DNA of 64,000 nt from an uncultured Flavobacteriaceae bacterium (GCA_937901915.1 CALGUD010000149.1:1-64000); one strand, 5' to 3'. Counted from the stretch's first letter, positions 9,744 to 18,432 are shown. The notes: generated by a model not told the origin, from the letters alone. Translations and numbers: made by a program.

Positions 9744-9775
9744 CAAATATACGATTTAATAATTCTTTAAAACAA
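9744..9775 (-). promoter_or_regulatory. Bacteroidota-type promoter of icd
   Basis: Reading leftward: TTG at 9775-9773, a 21-base spacer, then TATATTTG at 9751-9744, a match to the Bacteroidota TTG / TAnnTTTG promoter. The predicted transcript start is near 9737, giving a leader of about 20 bases before the ATG at 9717. Confidence 0.6.
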
Positions 9776-9810
9776 GATATGAGCATTCAAAACCTGTGTT
9801 TTATGGGATA

Positions 9811-9863
9811 GTAAAAAAACAAAAGCCATATCAAATGTAATATTTTACGTTTGATATGGCTTT
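9811..9863 (-). terminator. Strong orphan terminator upstream of icd
   Basis: AAAGCCATATCAAA (9822-9835) pairs perfectly with 9850-9863, and the stem continues inward by five more pairs (one wobble) to a TATT loop, for 19 bp in all. On the minus strand it is followed by a U-rich tract (9821-9811). It lies upstream of the icd promoter and downstream of a separate rplS terminator, so it does not obviously serve either gene. Confidence 0.8.
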
Positions 9864-10217
9864 CAAGAAATAATGTAACAAAATCTACTTTCTTAACATT
9901 TAATTAAGACTGCAAACTCCGGTTGCTATTGTGTTTCATTATTTCAAGGCATCTATTTTTCCTGAATGTAGTTCAGTCAAAATAAGATACCATTTGTTTA
10001 ATAATCTACCTGCTTAATATAAAAACTTTCATTTTTATTTTTAGCAGTTTGAATGACTATTAAACATTAACTTTAAGAACGCTTGAATGTAAGTTACTAA
10101 ACTTATACTTTATTTCAGTTATTGAATTTCAAATATAGTAGAAGAAGGTATATTTTAAAACTTATTTAGGCTCTAGTAATTAACATTTTACAAACACACT
10201 TTATAAACAATTGTTAA
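9864..10217 (-). ncRNA. Candidate small RNA between two terminators
   Basis: This gap contains no open frame longer than about 11 codons on the minus strand, yet ends in the strong leftward terminator at 9811-9863. The rplS terminator at 10221-10253 lies to its right, so transcription reaching the orphan terminator should begin inside this stretch. A TATATTTG -7 box on the minus strand (10137-10130) could start a transcript of roughly 300 bases near 10123, but no TTG is seen at the right distance. I cannot assign it to a known RNA family (no tmRNA, SRP or RNase P signature seen). Confidence 0.35.
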
Positions 10218-10254
10218 TAAAAAAAGCATTCACCTTAGAGGTAAATGCTTTTTT
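10218..10254 (-). terminator. Intrinsic terminator of rplS
   Basis: AAAAAGCATT (10221-10230) pairs with AATGCTTTTT (10244-10253), with ACCT/AGGT extending the stem inside. On the minus strand a T run follows. It is about 20 bases past the rplS stop. Confidence 0.8.
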
Positions 10255-10273
10255 ATATATTTTATTTGAAGTA

Positions 10274-10627
10274 TTATCTTTTATTTCCTTCTTTAATTCT
10301 GGCTTTTTTACCAGTGAGTCCTCTAAAATAGAAAATACGTGCCCTACGAACACTACCTTTTTTGTTGATCTCTATTTTTTGAAGTGCTGGCATATTAATA
10401 GGGAATATACGTTCTACGCCAACAGTACCGGACATTTTTCGGATTGTAAATGTTTCGGAAGCACCACTGCCTCTTCTTTGTATTACCACGCCTCTAAAGA
10501 ACTGAGTACGTGTCTTTTCACCTTCTTTAATTTCGTAATAAACTGTAATTGTATCACCGGCGGAAAATTCCGGGAATTCTTTTTTTGTTATAAATTCGTC
10601 CTGAACAAATTTTACTAAAGATTCCAT
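10274..10627 (-). CDS. rplS: 50S ribosomal protein L19
   Basis: A 117-residue L19, a component of the large subunit at the 30S/50S interface. The sequence has the family blocks FSAGDTITVYYEIKEGEKTR, GVVIQRRGSG, FTIRKMSGTVGVERIFPI and KGSVRRARIFYFRGLTGKKARI. Length is normal. It follows trmD in the same direction, as in many bacteria, but with a gap of 281 bases, its own promoter and its own terminator, so it can be expressed independently. Confidence 0.97.
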   Translation of the reverse strand: MESLVKFVQDEFITKKEFPEFSAGDTITVYYEIKEGEKTRTQFFRGVVIQRRGSGASETFTIRKMSGTVGVERIFPINMPALQKIEINKKGSVRRARIFYFRGLTGKKARIKEGNKR

Positions 10628-10697
10628 TTTAATATTTTTTGAGTTTATTTAAATCAACATTCACGATTTTCGCCAGAGGTTAACCTAAATTGCACTG

Positions 10698-10727
10698 CAA
10701 AAGTAACTAATAATTGATTAATTGCAA
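10698..10727 (-). promoter_or_regulatory. Bacteroidota-type promoter of rplS
   Basis: Reading leftward: TTG (10727-10725), a 19-base spacer, TACTTTTG (10705-10698), an exact fit to TTG-N19-TAnnTTTG. Predicted transcript start is near 10691, giving a leader of about 64 bases before rplS. The rest of the trmD-rplS gap (10728-10908) is AT-rich with no gene seen. Confidence 0.65.
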
Positions 10728-10908
10728 TTAATATGTTATGTTTTTTATATAATTATTTTAGATAGTGCTTTGGGTAGTTTATTTTTTTATTTGCTGATAA
10801 ATCAGTGATTTAAGCTCAATATTTTTTTCGCCGCTATTACATGAATGTTTATATTTAATAAGAGTGTATCAGTTACATAATTAAAGTAGCTTAGAATTGG
10901 ATCAAAGA

Positions 10909-11586
10909 TTAATCTTCCAATAAGTCGGGCCTAAGTTCTTTTGTTCTTTCATAAGCTTTGTTTTCTCTCCATTTTTCTATTTCACCAAAATTTCCGCCCA
11001 GTAGTATATCGGGTACTTTCCATCCGTTGTATTCAGCCGGACGCGTATATACCGGTGGGGCCAGCAAGTTATCCTGGAATGAATCTGTAAGGGCAGAGGT
11101 TTCGTTATTTAAAACTCCGGGTAGTAATCTTATTATGGTATCACATAGAACAGCAGCACCCAATTCCCCCCCTGAAAGTACATAATCACCAATAGAAATC
11201 TCTCTGGTTATAAAATGATCTCTCACACGCTGGTCCACTCCCTTATAATGTCCACATAAAATAATAAGATTGCCTTTTAAGGATAGTGTATTGGCAATTT
11301 TTTGATTTAACCTCTCTCCGTCAGGAGTCATGTAAATTACCTCATCATATGTTCTCTCAGATGTAAGCTTAGTAATGCATTTATCAATAGGCTCTATTAG
11401 CATAACCATACCTGCACCACCACCAAACTGATAGTCATCTACTGTTTTATAGTTGCCGGTGGTATAATCCCTTAAATTATGAAAATGAATTTCTACCAAT
11501 CCCTTTTCAACCGCTCTTTTCAAGATAGAAGCTTCAAACGGACTTTTAATTAATTCCGGAAGTACAGTTATAATATCGATGCGCAT
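10909..11586 (-). CDS. trmD: tRNA (guanine37-N1)-methyltransferase TrmD
   Basis: TrmD methylates G37 next to the anticodon of certain tRNAs with SAM, preventing +1 frameshifting. The 225-residue protein begins MRIDIITVLPELIKSPFEAS at 11586; the longer frame to 11625 is not family-like. The trefoil-knot SAM site IGDYVLSGGELGAAVL is clear, with FQDNLLAPPVYTRPAEY and VPDILLGGNFGEIEKWR after it. Complete and of normal length. Confidence 0.96.
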   Translation of the reverse strand: MRIDIITVLPELIKSPFEASILKRAVEKGLVEIHFHNLRDYTTGNYKTVDDYQFGGGAGMVMLIEPIDKCITKLTSERTYDEVIYMTPDGERLNQKIANTLSLKGNLIILCGHYKGVDQRVRDHFITREISIGDYVLSGGELGAAVLCDTIIRLLPGVLNNETSALTDSFQDNLLAPPVYTRPAEYNGWKVPDILLGGNFGEIEKWRENKAYERTKELRPDLLED

Positions 11587-11688
11587 TATTCCTTTTTGGT
11601 CACAAAAATAACTAAAAGTATGCACTTTAATATGTTTTAGTTATTTGTAACACTTGTTCTCGTAATTTAATGATATTAATAATAAAAT

Positions 11689-12822
11689 TCAATCTTTGTT
11701 TGTTTCTTCAGATTCATCAAAACCTTCATCAAAACCTTCATCAAAAGCTTCATCAAATTCGAGAGTCTCATCAACTTCACCTTTAAAAGCTTCAATAAAT
11801 GCATTCCGCAAAATACCGCCTATGGTAGCCCATATACTGGCGTCAACATTGTTAAGATCTCCCTCCACTGGAATTCTTGTGGCTAAGGTATCTTTTTTCT
11901 GATTTTTAAATATAAACTTGAAGAAACCGACAAAACCTTCCCATAGTTTTTTAAAAATACTACTATTTTCCTTTTTAAACGAATCCAATATTTTCACATC
12001 GGTTAATATGGGTTTAAAATAACCTTCAAAATAACCATCATTAATAACAACTTCACTATACAAATCAAATTGGCCCCGTTCAAAATCTATTTTAGCATAT
12101 GCCAGTGTAAACGGATTTAAAGCAGTTACATCAGCTTTTTCCAACGAAAAATCCATATCAATATCCGGGATTTTCTGAACCAGATCCATTCTGCCATCCA
12201 AGGCTACTTTTCCCTGGCCAATGCTCACGGCAGTTGCACTTACTGTAGAAGGTAATTTTTTATCTTCTTCTACCACATTTCTTAAGTTAGTGGCTGTTAG
12301 ATAAATTTGGTCAATATAAAGATCTATATCCGGGCTTTCAGTAAATTGTAAAAATCTGAATTTTCCGCTGTCAATTTCTAATCTGTTTATTTTTATAGGC
12401 ACCAGGTCGGTTAGAGCTTCACTCCAATCATCAGAAGTTGGTTCTTGTAAAGTATCGCTAACATGTTCTTTTGCATGTTCTTCAAAAATGAGTGTAATTT
12501 CCGGATTATCCATATAAATCTCACTAACTATTTTGCCTCGAAATATGGACTTCCAATGTATAGAAATGTCTGTTTTAGGGAAATTTAAAAAGGGTATGTT
12601 TTTCTCTTTATCGTTTACCTTATCTAATTTTAGACCTTTAATAACATATGCTCCGCGTATAAGGCTTATGTCTATGTCTTCTACTTCGCCCCAATAACCC
12701 GGTATTTCCTGTAGTGTTTTATTTACATAATCTTTCACAAAGCCAGGGAGCAATAACCTTAATACAATAAGCACAACTACCACTACCGCAACAATGTATA
12801 TGGTTTTTCTTTTTTTAGTCAT
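11689..12822 (-). CDS. AsmA/DUF748-like envelope protein with acidic repeat tail
   Basis: A 377-residue protein with one N-terminal membrane anchor (about residues 8-27, VAVVVVVLIVLRLLLPGFV) followed by the AsmA-like pattern GYWGEVEDIDISLIRGAYVI, IHWKSIFRGKIVSEIYMDNP, and beta-strand-rich segments. AsmA/DUF748-type proteins are bitopic inner-membrane proteins facing the periplasm; several relatives are implicated in lipid transport or outer-membrane upkeep. The C-terminus carries a short tandem repeat DEGFDEGFDE encoded by 12-base repeats. Family assignment is by pattern, so function remains inferred. Confidence 0.65.
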   Translation of the reverse strand: MTKKRKTIYIVAVVVVVLIVLRLLLPGFVKDYVNKTLQEIPGYWGEVEDIDISLIRGAYVIKGLKLDKVNDKEKNIPFLNFPKTDISIHWKSIFRGKIVSEIYMDNPEITLIFEEHAKEHVSDTLQEPTSDDWSEALTDLVPIKINRLEIDSGKFRFLQFTESPDIDLYIDQIYLTATNLRNVVEEDKKLPSTVSATAVSIGQGKVALDGRMDLVQKIPDIDMDFSLEKADVTALNPFTLAYAKIDFERGQFDLYSEVVINDGYFEGYFKPILTDVKILDSFKKENSSIFKKLWEGFVGFFKFIFKNQKKDTLATRIPVEGDLNNVDASIWATIGGILRNAFIEAFKGEVDETLEFDEAFDEGFDEGFDESEETNKD

Positions 12823-12850
12823 TCCACACTCAGATTTGATACAAAATAAA

Positions 12851-12875
12851 AAGAACCCCTTGTTCTGGAGTTCTT
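12851..12875 (-). terminator. Probable intrinsic terminator
   Basis: AAGAACCCC / GGAGTTCTT form an eight-of-nine-pair stem with a seven-base loop. The minus strand reads into TTTTATTTTG. It separates the coiled-coil protein gene from the AsmA-like gene that begins 29 bases further left. Confidence 0.55.
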
Positions 12876-12957
12876 TTTTGAGTAAACTATTAACGTTTTT
12901 ACTTAAATTAATTCTTTGAGGTTTTACCTCGCGAATTATGCGTTTCCGGATAGTTTT

Positions 12958-13569
12958 TTATTTAGGTTTTGCTATTTTTTGTTTATTAATTTCGTCCTGG
13001 AGTTGTCTTCTGACTTTTTGTTCTCTTTCCAGGGCTTTTCTTCGATAATCCTCATATTCTTCTTCTACTTCTACCAATGTTTTTTTGGCTTCACGGGTTA
13101 TAGTATTTGCATTTTTAAATTTATAAGCTAAAAACAAAATTATAAGGGCCAGGAGTAATACGATACTCCACATAATCGTTTTGTAGGCGGATTTTTCTAT
13201 TTGTGCACCTAAAAAAGTGATACTGTCTTTCTCTTCACTTACTGTGGTAAGGTTATTGTTTGTTTCGTCTAAGGAGTTTTTTAATGAAGTAATTTCATTA
13301 TTTTGGGCTTCAGTAAGTTTTTGTGATGTGGCCAGCATTTCTTCGACGCTTGCAACAGAATCCAATATATTATTTCGTAATTGATCCAGCCAAACCCTTT
13401 TAACAACTTTGTATTCCTGGTAATTACTGGATTTATTATAAATAAATTCAAACTGACCTTCTAAATTACTATCGGTTAAAGAGGGTTCAGGTTGTTCAGT
13501 TTGCGCATTTACATTAAATAAAAAAAGAAACAGAACTAAACTTAAATATTTAAAAATAATTTTTGACAT
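12958..13569 (-). CDS. Coiled-coil bitopic membrane protein (not a methyltransferase)
   Basis: A 203-residue protein: signal peptide (1-22, ending NVNAQ), a periplasmic segment with a coiled coil (about 70-120), one membrane helix (about 133-150, TIMWSIVLLLALIILFLAY), then a cytoplasmic charged coiled coil ending in Lys. Close flavobacterial relatives are often labelled tRNA (guanine-N1)-methyltransferase in databases, but nothing here resembles TrmD or any SAM fold; that label probably spread from gene neighbourhood with trmD. Real function unknown. Confidence 0.75.
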   Translation of the reverse strand: MSKIIFKYLSLVLFLFLFNVNAQTEQPEPSLTDSNLEGQFEFIYNKSSNYQEYKVVKRVWLDQLRNNILDSVASVEEMLATSQKLTEAQNNEITSLKNSLDETNNNLTTVSEEKDSITFLGAQIEKSAYKTIMWSIVLLLALIILFLAYKFKNANTITREAKKTLVEVEEEYEDYRRKALEREQKVRRQLQDEINKQKIAKPK

Positions 13570-13626
13570 GGGTATTTCTGGTTTGGATTATACGTTGGTA
13601 ACGAAATTTTTTGTGTTATTATTGTA

Positions 13627-13654
13627 TAAAAAAAGCCTGTTGTTGGTACAACAG
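13627..13654 (-). terminator. Intrinsic terminator of the HtrA gene
   Basis: CTGTTGT (13637-13643) and ACAACAG (13648-13654) form a seven-pair stem with a TGGT loop; the minus strand continues GC then a run of T. It lies about 30 bases past the stop of the protease gene. Confidence 0.75.
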
Positions 13655-13682
13655 ACTGTAAAGTTATTAAATAATAGTGATT

Positions 13683-15080
13683 TTATTGAAAAATAAGTCG
13701 TTCTCTTTCACCGGATTCGTTAATTAAGACGATACTTAACCTATCATATCTGTCCGCTTGGGACATAGCTTGCTTAGCATCTTCAATATTTTCAACACTT
13801 TCGTCATTAATTTCAACGATTATTTTCCCTAAAAGATCATACCTTCCCATGCTGTGAGCAGATTCAACAATTTTAACCCCACCCTCATTTTTCATCTTTT
13901 TCTTATCTTCTTTAGAGAGGTTTTTAACTGAAATACCTAATAAATCGATTCTATAAGATTGATTTTTATAGATAGTTACAGGAATAACTTTAGGTTTTCC
14001 GTTTCGTAAAACAGTTACCTTCACTACATCATCCGGCCTTTTGGTTTTTAAATAGCCACTTAAATCCGAAAATTTAGATATCTTAATGTTGTCCAGTTTT
14101 TTGATAATATCCCCTTTTTCCAAACCGGCTTCCGCAGCCCCAGAATCTTCAAAGACACTATCCACATAAAAACCTTCGGTTTCGTTTATTCCAAGTTCTG
14201 TTGAATTATAGGAATTTAATTCTGATCCTTTTATTCCCAGTACACCAGCCTGCACACTACCATATTCCAGAATGTCTTCTACTACCTTTTTGGTTATATT
14301 ACTGGGCACAGCAAATGAGTACCCTATAAAAGAACCAGTTTGTGATGTAATTGCCGTATTTATTCCTATTAGTTGTCCGGCTGTATTTACCAATGCACCA
14401 CCACTATTTCCGGGGTTAACTGCAGCATCGGTCTGTATAAATGATTGATAATTATTATCCCTCGCATTTAAATCCCTTGCTTTGGCACTAATGATCCCTG
14501 CAGTAACCGTAGATGTTAAGTTAAAGGGATTACCTACTGCCAGCACCCATTCTCCCAATTTTATATTATCGGAATCCCCGAAAATAAGATAAGGGAGTTT
14601 ATCATCGGTCTCAATTTTTAGTAAGGCTATATCGGTTTCAGGATCAGTACCTACTAAAGTTGCTTTGTAAGTTCTGTTATTGTTTAAGGTTACCTGTAGT
14701 TCTGATGAATTAGCAATAACATGGTTATTTGTTACCACATAACCATCAGGTGATATAATAACCCCTGAACCACTACCTATCTGAGCTTTCTGCGCCCCAC
14801 CACCGCCGTAAAAGAATTCAAATATGTTTGAAGGCCCTGTACTTATTGTCAGGTTTTTAACGTGTACAACCGCGTGTACAGTTGTTTCGGCTGCAACGGT
14901 AAAATCCACTGTATTTTCAGCTGCTATAGGTGTTGTATAAAAGTTGGTAGCCACAAAATTAGGTTGTGCTTGTTTTTGATCAACAATGTATACATCTTTT
15001 TCAAAAAACAATTTGTAGGCCCCTAAAGTTATTATACCACTCAAAAGAGATATTAGTAATAAGCTTGTAAATTTCTTCAT
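13683..15080 (-). CDS. DegP/HtrA-family periplasmic serine protease
   Basis: A 465-residue HtrA protease. An N-terminal hydrophobic segment (about 5-24) exports or anchors it. The trypsin-like domain has the triad His120 (VVTNNHVIA), Asp150 (DPETDIALLKI) and Ser226 (NPGNSGGAL). A PDZ domain follows (about 278-370, AGLEKGDIIKKLDN) and a more divergent second PDZ (about 380-463). HtrA proteins degrade or refold damaged envelope proteins. The ATG at 15080 is preferred over a TTG at 15086. It is divergent from dapF with about 135 bases between; it has its own terminator and seems monocistronic. Confidence 0.93.
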   Translation of the reverse strand: MKKFTSLLLISLLSGIITLGAYKLFFEKDVYIVDQKQAQPNFVATNFYTTPIAAENTVDFTVAAETTVHAVVHVKNLTISTGPSNIFEFFYGGGGAQKAQIGSGSGVIISPDGYVVTNNHVIANSSELQVTLNNNRTYKATLVGTDPETDIALLKIETDDKLPYLIFGDSDNIKLGEWVLAVGNPFNLTSTVTAGIISAKARDLNARDNNYQSFIQTDAAVNPGNSGGALVNTAGQLIGINTAITSQTGSFIGYSFAVPSNITKKVVEDILEYGSVQAGVLGIKGSELNSYNSTELGINETEGFYVDSVFEDSGAAEAGLEKGDIIKKLDNIKISKFSDLSGYLKTKRPDDVVKVTVLRNGKPKVIPVTIYKNQSYRIDLLGISVKNLSKEDKKKMKNEGGVKIVESAHSMGRYDLLGKIIVEINDESVENIEDAKQAMSQADRYDRLSIVLINESGERERLIFQ

Positions 15081-15214
15081 CTTCAATTATTTTTTATAAA
15101 GATTAAACAATTAAATTTAATAGTTTATTGCCTGCGCTTTGCAACTTTAACCACACTTTAACAATCGTAAAATTAATATTACATGTCGTATATTTGTGGT
15201 TAAAATATCAGTAA

Positions 15215-15991
15215 ATGTTATTAAATTTTTATAAATACCAGGGAACAGGCAACGATTTTGTCATCATAGACAACCGTCATTATATTTTTCCCAAAAACAA
15301 TGCCAAATTGATTAATTTCCTATGCGACAGGAGATTTGGTGTTGGAGCCGATGGACTTATACTTCTTGAAGAGGATAATGAAGCTGATTTTAAAATGGTG
15401 TATTATAATGCCGATGGTAACGAAGGAACTATGTGTGGCAATGGGGGAAGGTGTATAGTAGCCTTTGCCGGTTTTTTGGGGATCATTGATACGGAAACTA
15501 CTTTTAATGCTGTTGATGGGTTGCACTTTGCAAAAATAAATAAAGATATAATAAGCTTACAAATGCAGGATGTTCCTAAAGTTGAAGTATTTGATAATTA
15601 TGTTTTTTTAGATACGGGCTCACCGCACCATGTACAGAAGACGGATAATCTTAAAGAATTTGATGTTAAAAGTAACGGAGCAAAACTGCGTTACGGAAAA
15701 TATGGGGAAAAAGGAAGCAATATAAATTTTGTAAAAAAAGAAGAAGCTGACATTTTTTCAGTTCGAACTTATGAAAGGGGAGTAGAAGATGAAACTTTTT
15801 CCTGCGGAACAGGTGTAACTGCTGTAGCATTGGCAATGAATTATACCGGAGATACAGATATGAATGATATTGAGTTACATACTCCAGGTGGAACATTAAA
15901 GGTGTCTTTTATGCGAAATGGAACCGGCTATAAAAATATTTTTTTAGAAGGACCTGCGAAACAGGTCTTTAAAGGAGAATTGGAATGGTAA
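15215..15991 (+). CDS. dapF: Diaminopimelate epimerase
   Basis: DapF interconverts LL- and meso-diaminopimelate for lysine and peptidoglycan synthesis. The 258-residue protein shows YQGTGNDFVIIDN at the N-terminus, the first catalytic Cys in MCGNGGRC and the second in FSCGTGVTAVALA. Length is normal for the family. A TATATTTG box (15189-15196) lies just upstream, without a clear TTG partner. It heads a rightward run dapF-GNAT-mltG with overlapping start/stop codons, so cell-wall precursor and glycan processing genes are co-expressed. Confidence 0.96.
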   Translation: MLLNFYKYQGTGNDFVIIDNRHYIFPKNNAKLINFLCDRRFGVGADGLILLEEDNEADFKMVYYNADGNEGTMCGNGGRCIVAFAGFLGIIDTETTFNAVDGLHFAKINKDIISLQMQDVPKVEVFDNYVFLDTGSPHHVQKTDNLKEFDVKSNGAKLRYGKYGEKGSNINFVKKEEADIFSVRTYERGVEDETFSCGTGVTAVALAMNYTGDTDMNDIELHTPGGTLKVSFMRNGTGYKNIFLEGPAKQVFKGELEW

Positions 15992-16509
15992 CACTTTCAG
16001 GTAAAAATATTTTTTTAAGGGCTTTGGAACCGCGGGACCTTGATTTTCTTTACAGGCTGGAGAATAACGAATCCGTTTGGGAGGTAAGTGAAACTATTGT
16101 TCCTTATTCAAAATATATTTTAAAACAATACCTGAAAAACAGCCATAAAGATATTTATGAAGTAAAGCAATTGCGGTTGGTAATTTCAAATTATAAAAAA
16201 GAAGTATTGGGTTTTGTTGATCTATTTGATTTTAACCCTAAAAATAAAAGAGCCGGAATAGGAATCGTAATTTTAGAAAAGGAGAGCAGGGGTAAAGGTG
16301 TGGGTACTGAGTCTGTAAGTTTACTGGTTGAATATGCGTTTTCTCACCTGGATTTGCACCAGGTTTATGCAAATATTTCCGAAGATAATAAAGCGAGTAT
16401 AAAACTGTTTACGAGTCTGGGTTTTAAAAAAGTGGGAGTTAAAAAGGATTGGAACCTTATTTCCGGAACATATAAAAGTGAAATTTTATATCAAAAACTC
16501 AATAATTAA
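15985..16509 (+). CDS. GNAT N-acetyltransferase (RimJ/SpeG-like)
   Basis: A 174-residue single-domain GNAT enzyme. The fold pattern includes IFLRALEPRDLDFLYRLENN, GIGIVILEKESRGKGVGTESV (acetyl-CoA P-loop), and HQVYANISEDNKASIKLFTSLGFKKVG split across strands 5-6. The substrate (an amine, a polyamine or a protein N-terminus) cannot be told. Its start overlaps the end of dapF by seven bases and its stop overlaps the mltG start, so it is translationally coupled in the operon. Confidence 0.88.
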   Translation: MVTLSGKNIFLRALEPRDLDFLYRLENNESVWEVSETIVPYSKYILKQYLKNSHKDIYEVKQLRLVISNYKKEVLGFVDLFDFNPKNKRAGIGIVILEKESRGKGVGTESVSLLVEYAFSHLDLHQVYANISEDNKASIKLFTSLGFKKVGVKKDWNLISGTYKSEILYQKLNN

Positions 16510-17552
16510 TGTACATAAAAAAAATAGTACTAGCTGTAGCCCTGCTGGGAGTCATGATTGGGGGAATTATTGTTTATAATATATACACTTCTATCTTTTC
16601 ACCCAATACGGCATTTAATAATGATATTGCGCATGTTTATATACCTACCAATGCTACTTTTGATGAAGTAAAGGAGCAATTAACACCTCTTTTAAAAAAT
16701 GTAAACACTTTTGAAACAGTTGCCGAAAAAAAAGGCTATATATCAAATGTGAAAGCTGGTAAGTACGCAATTAAAAAAGGGATGAACAACAATGATATTG
16801 TAAATACCCTCAGGAGTCAAAACCTTCCGGTAAATGTATCTTTTAATAACCAGGAAAGCCTGGAAAACCTGGCCGGTAGAATTGCAGTACAAATAGAAGC
16901 AGACAGTCTTTCACTTTTAAATGCCTTTAATGATTCAATTTTTCTTAATGAAATAGGATTAACAGAGGATACTAAATTAACACCTTATATTCCAAATAGT
17001 TATGAGTTTTTTTGGAATACTTCTGCGGAAAAATTCAGGGAAAGAATGCTAAAGGAATACAATAACTTCTGGAACGAAGAACGACTTAGAAAGGCAGAAG
17101 AATTGGGACTTTCTAAAGAAAAGGTTATTTCACTTGCCGCCATTGTTCAAAAAGAAACTGCAAAAGTAGATGAAAGGCCACGAGTTGCAGGGGTTTACCT
17201 GAACAGGTTAAAGGCGAATATGTTGTTACAGGCGGATCCTACGGTTATTTATGCCATTAAAAAACATACCGGAAGATATGATACGATTATTAAAAGAGTG
17301 TTGTATAAAGACCTGGAATTAGATTCACCATATAATACATATAAATATACAGGGATACCCCCCGGCCCGATCACTATGCCCGATATATCGTCAATAGATG
17401 CAGTGTTAAATGCCGAAGAACACGAATATTACTACTTTGTAGCAAATACAGAGGACTTCGGATACCACATATTTGCTAAAACACTGGCCCAGCATAATCA
17501 GAATAAACGTCAGTATATCCGGTGGCTTAGTACCCAAAATATTAGGAGATAA
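16509..17552 (+). CDS. mltG: Endolytic peptidoglycan transglycosylase MltG
   Basis: A YceG-like lytic transglycosylase that cuts nascent glycan strands and sets their length. The 347-residue protein has one N-terminal membrane helix (5-28), a LysM-like segment (about 40-110) and the catalytic domain with Glu216 in AAIVQKETAKVDERPRVAGV, followed by LLQADPTVIYA and the TGIPPGPI motif. The start codon shares one base with the stop of the acetyltransferase gene. Complete. Confidence 0.94.
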   Translation: MYIKKIVLAVALLGVMIGGIIVYNIYTSIFSPNTAFNNDIAHVYIPTNATFDEVKEQLTPLLKNVNTFETVAEKKGYISNVKAGKYAIKKGMNNNDIVNTLRSQNLPVNVSFNNQESLENLAGRIAVQIEADSLSLLNAFNDSIFLNEIGLTEDTKLTPYIPNSYEFFWNTSAEKFRERMLKEYNNFWNEERLRKAEELGLSKEKVISLAAIVQKETAKVDERPRVAGVYLNRLKANMLLQADPTVIYAIKKHTGRYDTIIKRVLYKDLELDSPYNTYKYTGIPPGPITMPDISSIDAVLNAEEHEYYYFVANTEDFGYHIFAKTLAQHNQNKRQYIRWLSTQNIRR

Positions 17553-17616
17553 GGGGTTATATCGTAATTTAACTACCTTTTAACGAAGGTAGTAGTAAAC
17601 TTGTTAAATTAAGCAT

Positions 17617-17624
17617 TATCTTTG
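17617..17624 (+). promoter_or_regulatory. Candidate -7 box of the lysozyme-fold gene
   Basis: TATCTTTG matches TAnnTTTG and lies 90 bases before the ATG at 17715. The nearest TTG (17601-17603) is only 13 bases upstream of it, so the -33 element is unclear. Confidence 0.35.
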
Positions 17625-17714
17625 CACCGTAAAATTTTGAGCAGTTAAGTATGGGTTAATTTTACATTAACTCATATATTTAAATTAACAGAAGTCTCAA
17701 AGAAATTGAAATCT

Positions 17715-18347
17715 ATGAGAGTAAGCAAATTAAAAGTCCCCTTTTTAGTTGCTGTTATCTTATTTACAAACTTAGGATTTACTTATAAAAAAGTTTCTGT
17801 TCACAAGAACTTTCAGGTTAACCAGCCTATGGATTATTTGGTTAATACTGATTATGTGACAGATGTAGCATCGCCGCCCTTCCTGGGCAGGTCGTTTAAC
17901 GGGTTCAGAGAAGCATTGGCTTTCAAGGAATCGCGTGGAGATTACTCAGTTATTAATAAATTCGGATACATGGGTAAGTACCAGTTCGGTGCTTCTACCC
18001 TGAGAATGGTTGGAATTTATGATGTTCAATCGTTTATTAATAACCCGGAATTACAGGAAGAAGTCTTTATGGCTAACCTTAGAAGAAACAAATGGATACT
18101 CCGGAAGGATATTCAACGTTTTGTAGGCAAAACCATAGGAGGCATAAAAATTACCGAGTCCGGAATTTTAGCAGCAGCCCATTTAGGTGGAGCGGGAAAT
18201 GTTAAAAAATACCTTCGTTCTTACGGTACGTACAATTTTACCGATGCTTACGGTACATCTTTACGCTATTATATGAAGAGATTTGGCGGATATGATATAT
18301 CTAATATCGAGCAGGAGCGAAGAGCTCAAGCAATTGTTAAAAGCTAA
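17715..18347 (+). CDS. Secreted lysozyme-fold protein (transglycosylase-like)
   Basis: A 210-residue secreted protein. After a signal peptide (about 1-22) it has a compact lysozyme-like core: FREALAFKESRGDYSVINKFGYMGKYQFG style sequence with a candidate catalytic Glu72 in FKESRG, and later GILAAAHLGGAGNVKKYL. This order (Glu, then GKYQFG, then AAHLGG) is that of goose-type/Slt-like glycan hydrolases. Relatives are often annotated as LysM proteins though no LysM repeat is visible here. The ATG at 17715 is used rather than a TTG at 17706. It follows mltG in the same direction but with its own leader and terminator. Confidence 0.75.
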   Translation: MRVSKLKVPFLVAVILFTNLGFTYKKVSVHKNFQVNQPMDYLVNTDYVTDVASPPFLGRSFNGFREALAFKESRGDYSVINKFGYMGKYQFGASTLRMVGIYDVQSFINNPELQEEVFMANLRRNKWILRKDIQRFVGKTIGGIKITESGILAAAHLGGAGNVKKYLRSYGTYNFTDAYGTSLRYYMKRFGGYDISNIEQERRAQAIVKS

Positions 18348-18381
18348 ATTATTTATGATTAAAAATTACTCTTGAATTTAT

Positions 18382-18407
18382 AAAAAGCCTGCAAACGCAG
18401 GCTTTTT
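18382..18407 (+). terminator. Intrinsic terminator
   Basis: AAAAAGCCTGC (18382-18392) pairs perfectly with GCAGGCTTTTT (18397-18407) around an AAAC loop and is followed by more T. It ends the lysozyme-fold gene and sits between convergent genes. Confidence 0.9.
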
Positions 18408-18432
18408 TTATACTTCTATTTTTGTTTCCAGA

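Noticed and set aside
9301..9786. Upstream extension of the icd frame to 9786
   Set aside because: The family start is MAQNQK at 9717 and a TATATTTG promoter lies within the extension.
12958..13569. tRNA guanine-N1-methyltransferase function
   Set aside because: No methyltransferase fold is visible; the sequence is a bitopic coiled-coil protein.
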